A program made the translations under genes and the position numbers. DNA of 64,000 nt from Heterocephalus glaber (lineage: Eukaryota > Chordata > Mammalia > Rodentia > Bathyergidae), in the NCBI RefSeq assembly GCF_000247695.1, contig NW_004624784.1, positions 14,367,555-14,431,554 on the forward strand, given 5' to 3'. Position 1 is the first letter of the stretch, and every line of letters begins with the position of its first letter. Positions 46,990 through 61,132 of the stretch are shown here, piece by piece. The notes below the pieces were generated by a model that searched no databases, had not been told where the DNA came from, and was given only the letters and a program-made list of their open reading frames with translations.

Positions 46990-47835
46990 ACTGATGGTTT
47001 TGAGGAAAGGCATAGGAGGGAGAGACAAATGGTATGGGAATTCAGAGAAGCTGGCAGAAAACAAAGCAAGTATGTTCACTGAGTAAGTGAATGTAATACT
47101 TGAATCAGGTGTCCTGGATGTCATCCCAGATCTGCTTTCCTGGGTTGAGGTAGCAGTGGCGATGGAGAAGGAACATTTGCCCAGCACTTAGAGCTAGGCT
47201 TTCTTGCTTTATCTCACTTCATCTTCACCTACCCGCAGGGGGTACATTCCCTTACAGGAGTTAACAAGTACAAACTGCCTCACAGTCTCCAGGCTAGTTA
47301 CCAAAAGCCTGAATTACAGTACTACCATCAAAGTGCTGTGGTATTACCTCCAGCCAAGTTATTTAACCCTCCTGCATTCAAATAGCTTTGTCTCTGTAAA
47401 ATGATCATTGCAGTACAATATTCAGCTGAAGACAGGGGAGGCATAGGGCTGGGATATAGTTCTGCAGTGCCTGGCCTGTCTGGCAGGCACAAGGTACTGG
47501 GTTCAATTCCCAGTACTGAAAAAAAAAGAAAAGGGCTGGGGATGTAGCTCAGTGCAAAGGTCCTGGGTTCAGTCCCCAATACACACACAAAAAAAGGGAG
47601 GCATGAGCTTAAAGGCTCCATCTCCACTTCGCATTCCAGAGAAAAGTCCAGCTGTTGACAAGATAATTTCTTTCTTTTTTTTTTCTTTGGTACCAGAAAT
47701 CAAACTCAGGGCCTCAAGCTTGCCAGGCAGGCACTGTGCCACTGAACTACATCCCCGGCCGACAAGATAATTTCTCAAGGAAAGCTGTCCCTGGCTTATT
47801 TTACCCCTTTTGAAAGAATGAGTCACTGACTGTAT
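46990..47835. repeat. TRAPPC4-SLC37A4 tail-to-tail spacer
   Basis: The two genes converge here. I see an ID-like copy near 47445-47520 (+), a short ID head at about 47534-47582 (+) and an antisense ID copy at 47690-47762. About 46990-47440 is unique sequence with no gene signal. Confidence 0.6.
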
Positions 47836-47852
47836 TTTATATCAAATCTAGT

Positions 47853-47858
47853 TTTAAT
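47853..47858 (-). terminator. SLC37A4: Candidate SLC37A4 poly(A) signal ATTAAA
   Basis: TTTAAT on + reads ATTAAA on the SLC37A4 strand, about 500 nt after the stop codon at 48354. It is the best hexamer I found between the stop and the next repeats, but it is not the canonical form. Confidence 0.4.
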
Positions 47859-48353
47859 CTTCTATAACGAGTCATCTTGCCCTCCCAACTGTACTTATGG
47901 TGTTGCTGAGAGTGGTGGCCTCCTCTCTTCCCCTGAAGACTCAGGTATTAGCAAAAGCTGTTGCCCTCTCCTGAGAGGCCTCAGGGCACAGCGGAAGTCA
48001 TAAGTCATTGGTGCCCTGCAGTTGCAGGGACAGCCTTAGCTCAGGTGGGGATGGTTAAGTTGGGGTAGGGCAAGGCTAAGGAGAGACAGAAAGGTAAGGG
48101 GACATCCACATCCAGTTTCCTGTTCATTTGAAAGCAGGAAATAACGAATGGAGTCCAAGAACAAAGGTTGTCTTTTAAATAGAGCGTGGGATGGGGAGCT
48201 GAGACCTCATTAGCCACTGATAACTTCCAGTGTCACCTGGGCGAAGGACAAGGTGCAGAGATGGAACATGAAAGGCTCAGTGTTAGCCCAGGCAGCCTCC
48301 CTTTTAGTGTAGGGTAGGCCACAGGTGAGAGGGTGCTCCAGAGCCAGCACTCT

Positions 48354-52922
<4,569 letters not shown>

Positions 52923-52929
52923 CTAGTGT

Positions 52930-52965
52930 CCCTTTATAGCTGCCTTCTGGACAATTATTAAGCCT
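52930..52965 (-). promoter_or_regulatory. SLC37A4: SLC37A4 proximal promoter: TATA box and HNF1-like site
   Basis: On the minus strand CTATAAAGG (52931-52939) lies about 130 nt upstream of the ATG, which would give a roughly 100-nt leader. Fifteen bases further upstream is GCTTAATAATTGTC (52950-52963), a near-palindrome similar to the HNF1 site GTTAATNATTAAC. Hepatic G6PT transcription is known to be driven by HNF1-alpha, so the pair fits. Function is inferred. Confidence 0.55.
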
Positions 52966-53437
52966 GGGACTGCTCCTAGGGAACCCAGTGTCCTGAGAGA
53001 GACAAGAAAACAGATTATTGACAGCCAAACTGCAGGGTTATGGGGGGGCTCCCAGAAAGAGGCAGGCCAGCCTGTTCAGCACCCCATGTCCCCACGATTT
53101 TCTGCCTTCCCCTCCTTTTCCATGTCTGCCTGCCATGGAAACCAGCTGTGATTAAAAGCTCAATTTAATTACTTTTATCTGCAAGACCCCAGGGGAGACG
53201 GGTGGGATGAGCAGAGCTGCCCTCTCTATCCAGCCCTGTTGCCTCTGTCACCAACCTTCTCATTCACTCAGGGAAGGGTTAGGAGGGCTTCCTGGTTTCC
53301 AGGCACTGCAGTAAGCACTAGAGCCATTTCTACACAGTCTCTCCCTCCTTCAGTCAGACAACATCCCAACAAGCACATCTCCAAGCCTTCTAGAGCTGAC
53401 CTCACCCAATGCTTAGCACATAACAGGGCTGATATGG

Positions 53438-53720
53438 GAGTGCCCCCTTATCCTTGAGGGCACATTCCTGCCCTCCCAAGGATAGTAACATACACACACA
53501 CACACACACACATATACACATATATAATTTTTTCTTATACATACCTATAGTAAAGTTTACAAATTAAGCACAGTAAGAGACTAACAACAATTATAACAAT
53601 ATACTTCCAATTTATGAACTGTTTATTTCTGGAATTTTCCATTTCATATTTTATCACTTCAGTTGACCTCGGTAACTTACACCAAAACGTGTAAGAGAGG
53701 ACTCCTGTAGTTGCAGAATG
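53438..53720. mobile_element. Tigger/MER2-like DNA transposon fossil with (CA)n
   Basis: The words 'cccccttatccttgagg', 'tacatacctatagtaaagttt', 'attaagcacagtaagagac' and 'attataacaatatac' match the order I recall for TcMar-Tigger/MER2 elements. A CA dinucleotide run at 53492-53513 interrupts it. It lies between the two candidate SLC37A4 promoters. Confidence 0.55.
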
Positions 53721-53739
53721 AGAAGCAGGGAGAACCCCC

Positions 53740-54430
53740 ACCCCGTTCGCCCCAGTGTCACGCGGAAAGCTCCGCGTGGGGCGGAGGCCTTGATGGGGTC
53801 CCTCAGGGCAGCCTCTGGGACCCCATTCCTGGCGAGACGTCAGAGCGGGATTCCTCTGGCTGGGTCTGCAGGGGAGTGCGGGAGAGGCCGAGCGCCCCGG
53901 TTTCCTAGGCCCGCAACGCCGCTAGCCTTTCCGCTCGGTCGAGCGGCAACTGGAGCAGAAGGCGCGGGTGGGCGGGCGCACGTAGGCGCTTAAGGCCTGG
54001 CAGGGGAGCCCGCGGCGAGGACGCAGAGGGCACCTGGCCAGCGCGTGTCCTCAGGACACCCACGACATCCGATTCCGGGGTGGGATGGCCCGGGCTCAGC
54101 GCCGGAGAGGAGCGGAGACCGCAGGGCTGAGCGAGTTAAAGGGGGGCGTCAGCACCTCGGCGGTCCCCAGGCCCAGGAACTGCACCCACCTCGGAACAGG
54201 CAGCTGCAGAAACAGCCCCGGGTTCTACCGGAAGTTAGGCTTCGCCAACATTGTAGCCCCAACACCTGAGACACCTCAGTCCCGCCCTCCACTGTCGTCC
54301 CTCCCCCGCCCACTCCCCCTACCTGGTCAGAGGCGGGAGCCGGACTGAATGGGGCGGGGCCAGGTCGGTGGCGCTGCGCAGGCGCTAAGGGTAGGGGCGG
54401 GGCCTCCGCCTGGACCTTCCCAGGACCCCG
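53740..54430 (-). promoter_or_regulatory. SLC37A4: CpG island, candidate distal SLC37A4 promoter
   Basis: This is a strongly CpG-rich stretch with GC boxes (GGGGCGGGGCC near 54351-54361). An ETS-type ACCGGAAGT at 54227-54235 is followed on the minus strand by a possible noncoding exon ending at a donor CCGAG|GTGGGT near 54190. It could drive the housekeeping SLC37A4 transcript. No other gene start is evident here, but strand and start are inferred. Confidence 0.5.
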
Positions 54431-57400
54431 AGCCAGTCCTCCTCCAGGGGTGTGGCTTAGTCTTGTAGGTCGCGCTGCTCCTAGCCAGAGGGCAGCGCCC
54501 CCTGGGGGCTGGGTAACATATCCACTTTTTTTTTTTTTGGTGCTGGAGTTCCAACTCAGGACCTTGCGCTTGCGAGGCAGGCTCGGTGCCACTGAGCAAA
54601 ATCCCCGGCCCAGATCCACTTCTTTTTTTTGATACAGGATCTTGTTATGTAGTTCAGGTTGGGCTTGAACTCGCTATGTAGCCCAGGGTGGCCTCAAATT
54701 TGCAGAGATCCTCCTGCTTCGGCCTGGGATTAGGAACGTGTTCCACCATGGGTGGCTGGTCCAGTTCTTAACCCATTGCATTCTACAAACCAATTTCTAC
54801 TGAGTACCTCCCACTACGAAACACAGGGAACAAATACTACAGTAATAATCATTGTTTCCAAGTTGCTCACAGTCTGGGAAAAGTCTTAGAGGAGCACCAT
54901 ATTTCCTGTACAAAATTAATGCAGTTCTCAGAACAGTTTGAAATGTTAACCTGTAGTCAGACTGTTCAGGCAGCAGTAAATAGCCACAGTGTTTAAAGAA
55001 CAAGGCCCTAAATAAACCTCAAATGTGAATCATGAGCCCCTTAACGTTGTTTTTGCTGTTGTTGTTTTTCTCTATACTGGGGATGGAACCCAGAGGCGCT
55101 CTACCACTGAGCTGCATCCCCAGCCCTATTTTTTATTTTGAGACAGAGTCTTGTTAAGTTGCCCAGGCTGGCCTGGAATTTGCAATCCTCCTATCTCAGC
55201 CTCCTGAATAGCTTGGTTTGCAAGCATAAGCCACCGTATCTGACTTTTACACCCATTTCAATCTGTAAGCCCAAGTTTCTGTTTTTACCGATCTCACAGT
55301 TTGCTGTAAGGACTCGACAGATGATGTCGATGAGAGCTCAGAAGATGAGATCAAACTGAGCTGATCACCATAGCGACAGAGGAAAAACATCCCTGGGCCT
55401 TTAACCTATTACTCATTAACAGCATGATTTGAGCCAGACTGGTGGCACATGCCTGTAATCCTAGCACTCTGGGAGGCTGAGGCAGGAAGGATGGCAAATT
55501 CAAATCCAATCCTGAGCAACTTAGTTTATAGAAAAAGAAAAAGAGCTGGAGATGTAGCTCAGTACAAAGATCCAAGGTTCAATCTCCAGTACCACACACA
55601 AACACACAAATTTTTTAAAATTTATTTTTCAAGAGCTCAGGTCAGCCATTTTGCAGAATGTCCCTCAGTATGGACTTGATTGTTTTTGCAATAGAGATCA
55701 CACTATGGGGGCCCGGGATTTAGCTCAGTGGTTTCACCACCTGCTGTGCAAGTGCAAGAACCTGAGTTTGATCCCGGTACCAAAAAAAAAAAAATCACAC
55801 TATGGGAGGTGGAGGGAAGGTGGGGAAAAAAAAGAATTGAGATGTTATGTACCCATACCCTGCAATGAATGTACTGCAAACATGTACTAATGAAAATTTT
55901 ACAAGTCATCTATGGGTCCCTCATAAAATGTATATAAAATCAAAAGAAAAAGATCATGTTAACAGCATACAGCGGTGGCATATGCCTGCAATCCCAGCAC
56001 TCGAGGAGAGACAGGAGGATCATTGTGAGTTTGAGGCCAGCCTGGGTTACATAGTGAGATCCTGTCTCAAAAAAGCAAAGCAAAAACTAAAAGAAAAAAT
56101 TCTATTCCAATGGTCTTTCACTCAATGGTTTTATCACCTGTTGATGATTCTTAACTGAATCTTTTTTTTCTTTTTTTTTTTTTGAGACAGGGTACCCCTG
56201 GCTTTATTGTTGATTCTTTTGTTTTTGGGACTGGGGATTGAACTTGGAGCCTCGTGCTTTCAATGCAAGAGCCAGAACCACTGAGCTAAATCCCTGGCCC
56301 GACCCTGGCTTTAAATTCACTCTGTGGTCCAGGCTGACCTCAAACTCTTGGTAATCTTCCTGCCTCAGCCTCCTGAGTGCTGGGATTATAAGCATGCGCC
56401 ACCATGGCCAGCTAAATTGAAATTATTTATTTATTTTTAAAGCCAGGGATTTAGCCCAGTGGTTCTGCTGCCTGCCTTGCAAGCGCACGGTCTCGAGTTC
56501 AATCCCTGGTACCAAAAAAAAGAAAAAAAGAATCAGAATATTTATTTTTAAAGATTAGAGGGGTTTTGGGCATTTTAATAGATTTTACTTTATCCCATCC
56601 CCCCATTTATTATTTTTTGGGTTTTTTTTTTTTTTTGAGATAGGGTCTTGCTATGCAGCTCAAGTTGACCTCAAATTCAGGGTGATCCTCCTGCCTCAGT
56701 CTCCCGAGTGCTGTGATCACAGATGTGTGCCACCACACCTGGGTAAATTGAAATTACTTAAAACTTTTCATTGTCCGCACTAGAAAGGACTATATCCCAT
56801 GTACAACTGTACCCAGCAAGTGTTTGGTACAGAACAAATTCTCTGTAAATTACGCAGCAATCATTCACACCATCTAAACACTTGATTTTTTTCTAGTATA
56901 GCATTTTTTTCCAGTACTCTACTGGGGATGAAACTTAGTACCCTGCACATGATAGGCAAGCACTCTGCTACTGAAATACACCCTAGCCTTAGCATAAACC
57001 TTTTTCACAGAGTTGACTTTGAGCTCAGGGGCCTAAAAACCTCAAATTACTGTTTGCTAGGTCTAAGACTTTGCTTGGTGTTAAGGTTCCAATATGGAGC
57101 TCCCTCTAGCGGGAGAATCGTGGAACTGCATGAGCAAAGGTAGGCTGGGAGGGGAAGAGCCTGGGTCTCTGCTCAGCTAGACCCTGTTGAGGAAGGTGCA
57201 TCTCCTGCATGAGGTCAGAGACCCTGCCCCGGGCTCTGAACTCACGCCAGGAATATAGTTAACAGGGCTCCAGCACATGCATCACAAACTTAAAAATCCT
57301 CAACCACCTTTCAGCCACACAGCGCCATTTGGATTATTCCATTTTGGTTTCCTTACGTAAAATATGACTATACAACCTGCCTGAGCATAGCTGTGGAAAT

Positions 57401-57542
57401 TGAGAAAAGTAATGCATAAAAATCCCAATTTCAGCCAGGCATAGTGATGCCTGCCTGTAATCCCAGCACGCGGGAGGCTGAGGCAGGAGGATCACTAGGA
57501 AGTCAAGGCCAGCCTGGACTACACAGTGTGACCCTATCTCAA

Positions 57543-57585
<43 letters not shown>

Positions 57586-58125
57586 AGTCACTTAGATCCC
57601 ATATGATTCCACCCTATAGCCATTCTGGATGACTCTGCCCTGCAACCTCTCCAGGTGATCCCTGCTCCTTTTGTCATGCTTCAAAATCTCAAAATAGGGG
57701 CCGGGGATTTAGCTCAGTGGTTCTGCCGCATGCCTTGCAAACAGAAGGATCCAAGTTCGATCCCCTGTACCAAAAAAAAAAAAAAAAAATCTCAAAATAG
57801 GTCTTTCAAATGTAGAATGTGCTTGTGGCCAACCTCTTGTATCTATGCAGTGTCACCTCACCCTCCTCTGGACAGTCCAGGAGAGCTGTCTGCAGTGTGC
57901 GACCTCTCTTGTGCTACAGCACAGGGTCCAATAAAGGCCTTGCTGTTATTGTTTTTCCATCACTCTTACCTCAGTTAGATAACTGAACACTAAGTGGGGC
58001 TGGGGATTTAGCTCAGTGGTTCTGGTGCCTGCCTCATAAGCACAAGGTCCCGAGTTTGATGCCCGGTACCAAAAAAACAAAAACAAAAACTAAGTGTGTA
58101 GGGACCTTGAATGGCCAACCATGAA
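54430..58125. repeat. SLC37A4-HYOU1 intergenic repeat field
   Basis: ID SINEs lie at 54535-54615 (-), 55708-55793 (+), 56225-56302 (-), 56440-56530 (+), 57697-57790 (+) and 57996-58090 (+). B1-like copies lie near 54630-54760 (-), 55135-55245 (-), 55435-55530 (+), 55970-56080 (+), 56310-56410 (-), 56635-56745 (-) and 57430-57545 (+). An ID-like scrap is near 56915-56985 (-). Stretches 54780-55030 and 57000-57420 hold nothing I recognise. The copy at 57697 is flanked by ATCTCAAAATAGG on both sides. Confidence 0.65.
57541..57582 (+). repeat. (AAAT)n microsatellite
   Basis: About ten AAAT units continue the A-rich tail of a B1-like SINE (57430-57540), a common origin for such tracts. Confidence 0.9.
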
Positions 58126-58129
58126 AAAG

Positions 58130-59095
58130 GAGAATGAAGTTGGAGCAAAATTACTTTCTGATTTCAAAATTTACAAGCTTATAGTAATCACAGCAGTATA
58201 CAGCTGGTAAAAGGCCAGGAGAGGTGGTGCACACCTGTGCACTTGGGAGACTGAGGCAGGAGGATTGCCATGAGTTTCAGGTTAGCCTGAGCTAAGTAGT
58301 GATTCAAGGCCAACCTGAACTACACAGTGAGACCCTTTCTAAAAACAAAGGATAGACACATGGATCAGTGGAAGAGGTGAAAGTCAGCAGTAAACTCACA
58401 TGACTATAGTCAGCTGTAGTGTTGTTTTTTGTTTTGGTAACAGGGATCGAACTCAGGTCCTTGTGCTTGTGCAGCAGGCAGTGAAACCACTGAGCTAAAT
58501 CCCCGGCCCCTACTGTAGTGTTTTGTTTTTTGGTACCAGGGATTCAACTCAGTATTCAACTTGCATTTGCGAGACAGGTGGTGGCACCACTGAGCTAAAT
58601 CCCTGGCCTGCTGTAGTGTTTTTGACAAGCAGAGACCATCCATTGAAAAAAGACAATCCATTGTCTGTTCAACAAATGCTGCTCAGACAACTGGGTATCT
58701 ACATGCAAAAGAAAAATGTGGACCCGTCCCTCTCACTACATATAAAAAGTAACTCAAAACAGTTAAAAAACCTAAATGTAAGTCTAGAACTATGTCTTAG
58801 AGGCTGGGATTTAGCTCAGTGGTGGCGCCACCAGCCTTGCAAGCACAAGGTCCTGAGTTCAATCCCCAGTACCAAAAAAAAGGTCTTAGAAACACAGAGC
58901 CAGGCATGGTGGCGACCATCTGTAATCCCAGTATTTGAGAGGCTAAAGCAGGAGGATAATCACGAGTTCAAGGCAAGCCTGGGTTACATAGTTGAGTTCA
59001 GGGCCAGCCTGGAATATATATTGAGACCCCGTCTAAAAAAAAAAAAAAGCAGACAGAAACATAAGTCTTCACGACTAAAGATAAGATAATGCTCT
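58130..59095 (+). mobile_element. Old LINE-1 ORF2 fragments, sense, cut up by SINEs
   Basis: Separate pieces at about 58130-58205, 58345-58425, 58616-58795 and 59050-59095 read as consecutive L1 ORF2 DNA ('ggatagacacatggatcagtgg', 'caactgggtatctacatgcaaaag'). They are separated by a B1-like copy (~58215-58340), two antisense ID SINEs (58435-58512, 58530-58610), a sense ID (58800-58881) and a B1-like copy (~58895-59040). Confidence 0.75.
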
Positions 59096-59760
59096 AAAAG
59101 ACTGTCTATAAAAAAAAGATCCCAAGGCTCAAAGTTTGTCTGACTTGTTCAATCTCCGGGGAAAAAAAATTAACCTTTATGGTCACTGTATACTCAACTC
59201 CTTGGACATGTAAATGGCTAATGAAGAGATGCCTTCCTTTGGTGAAATATGGCTCCATCCCAACTAATGAACAAGTCAAACATTCTCCAAACGCTTAATC
59301 TCTGTAACATTCTTGTGGCAGAGTAAGAAGAGCAAAGGGTAATGGGCCAGAATTAAATTCAAATTAACACTGATTTCCTGGGCCAATTACTGAACCTCTA
59401 TGAACTGCCAATTTACTTGTAAAATGGGGCTGTTAAAGGCTAGGGACACTGGTACACACCTGTAGTCCCAGCTGAGGCAAGATTGCTGAGCCCAGGCAGG
59501 GTTGGCCTGTCCTACCCAGCGAGACCTCCACCCACTGCCCTCACCAAGTTAAATGAAACTGCCTGGGATTCAAACAGTGTTGGGGTAAAAAGGAAACCAA
59601 GATTTTGTTTCTATGGAAAAACACTTTAATAATCTATCGGTGATGGCATTAAAGATAATTTTATTATACAAACTTCTAACCAATCTCTGTACTAAACATG
59701 CTGATGTTCAGAAAAAAATACTTTAAAAGGTCAAAGCACAAAAACTGTAGAAAAGAATAT

Positions 59761-59766
59761 TTTATT
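59761..59766 (-). terminator. HYOU1: HYOU1 poly(A) signal AATAAA
   Basis: TTTATT on + reads AATAAA on the HYOU1 strand, about 1.37 kb beyond the stop codon. Repeats begin soon beyond, and no better hexamer lies closer. The implied 3' end is about 59745. Confidence 0.7.
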
Positions 59767-61023
59767 GAAAGTTTCTCAATTAACAATGGAGCAAAGTACA
59801 ATTTGATTTAAACCTGTCCATCCAGCTTCAACTGCTAATGAAAGAACTCCGGGGGCGGGGGGGGGGGCGGTTGGGCTCTTAGGTCTCTGCCAATGTGGCA
59901 AAAAAAAAAAAATGATACAGTAGGGGTGGGGACAAAAATGACTGACAACCAGGTTTGCCTTGTCAGCCCCAGCTGCTACTACAGACAAAATACTGGAGGA
60001 CAGGCTCCCTAGGCCGTGGCATAGTGGGTAAGGAACCCCCCAGTTCTAGCAGAGCAATGCATACAAGGACTGCCAGCCCTGAACCTCTTCCTGTACCCCA
60101 AAGCCAGCCTATGGCATTTTTACATTCACACCATGGTCTCTCCATCCCCCAGGGATCTTGGGATGGGGGCTCACAGTAGAAAGCACATTTTGGTCAGCAC
60201 AGGGGGACAAGGGGCAAGGGAAAAGCTCCGTCTGGGAGGGGGAGAACAGCAGGAGAGAGGGGACAGCTAATCACAGCTACCTGGAGTACCAGGCTACTGG
60301 GAAGGATGCTGAATGCCTGGAGGATGCTGGCACCCATGACAATCATTCTACTGGCTTTCTTGGGCCCAAGAGCCGACACGTTGGGGCTTCAGGGCTTTCA
60401 CACGTCTCACTCCCTGGAGAGCTTGTCCCTGCCTACTCTGGTCACCAGAGGTCATATGCGCCATGGGAATACTTGAATTTTACTCCAGCCAGTCCACAGG
60501 GAAGGGTTTGGGTAAAGAAGAACCCAATGTGTGTCAGGAAGCCAAGGAATTGAATGAAAAGAGGAACCAGGTGGGAAGCAGGGGTGGGATTTAGGGAAAG
60601 AGAACATTCTGGAGGAAGAACAGAACACAGGTAGGCACTCGGAAACAAGACCTGGTGACGGAGGCACTGAAGACTTAGTCCAAAGCAGACACAGATTTTA
60701 TGATGGAAGAGGAAAGGAGGGAAGGAAGGATGCTCTCCTGGGACCAGGACACTCTCGAACTACCAGGTCCCCATCAACCCCTGGCAGCCATTCTCTTACC
60801 TACCCAAGGCAAACAATTAAGACATATTCGTGATTTTTCCCAAATGCAGAGCCAGATGGGTAGAGGACCAAGGAGTAAGGGTGGCATGGAGGACCAGACA
60901 AATTCAGCTTTTAACCACAGGGCTATTCCAGAAGAAACTAATGAATGGCCCCCACCTACCCCTTCCCCACACTCCATTCCCAGATGAGACAGAAGGAACT
61001 CAAGCCCCGAGGGTGGGCCCACC

Positions 61024-61067
61024 ACACCCCACCCCACCCCACCCCACCCCACCCCACCCCCACCCCG
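61024..61067 (-). repeat. HYOU1: (GGGGT)n array in the HYOU1 3'UTR
   Basis: The + strand reads repeated ACCCC. On the HYOU1 mRNA this gives eight runs of four or more G separated by one or a few bases, starting about 66 nt after the stop codon. The pattern satisfies the usual G-quadruplex rule with very short loops. Confidence 0.85.
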
Positions 61068-61132
61068 ATGTATAATAAATAGAGGTGGTAGGAGAAGGGG
61101 CTGGAGATGAGTGGGGCGATGGGAGGTGGGGG

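Larger units (their letters stand above)
59745..61132 (-). other. HYOU1: HYOU1 3'UTR
   Basis: About 1.39 kb of SINE-free sequence lies between the HYOU1 stop and its poly(A) signal, in contrast to the repeat field beyond. It includes a (GGGGT)n array near its start on the mRNA strand and a C-run (G-run on +) at 59851-59872. Extent is inferred from the signal and the lack of repeats. Confidence 0.65.
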
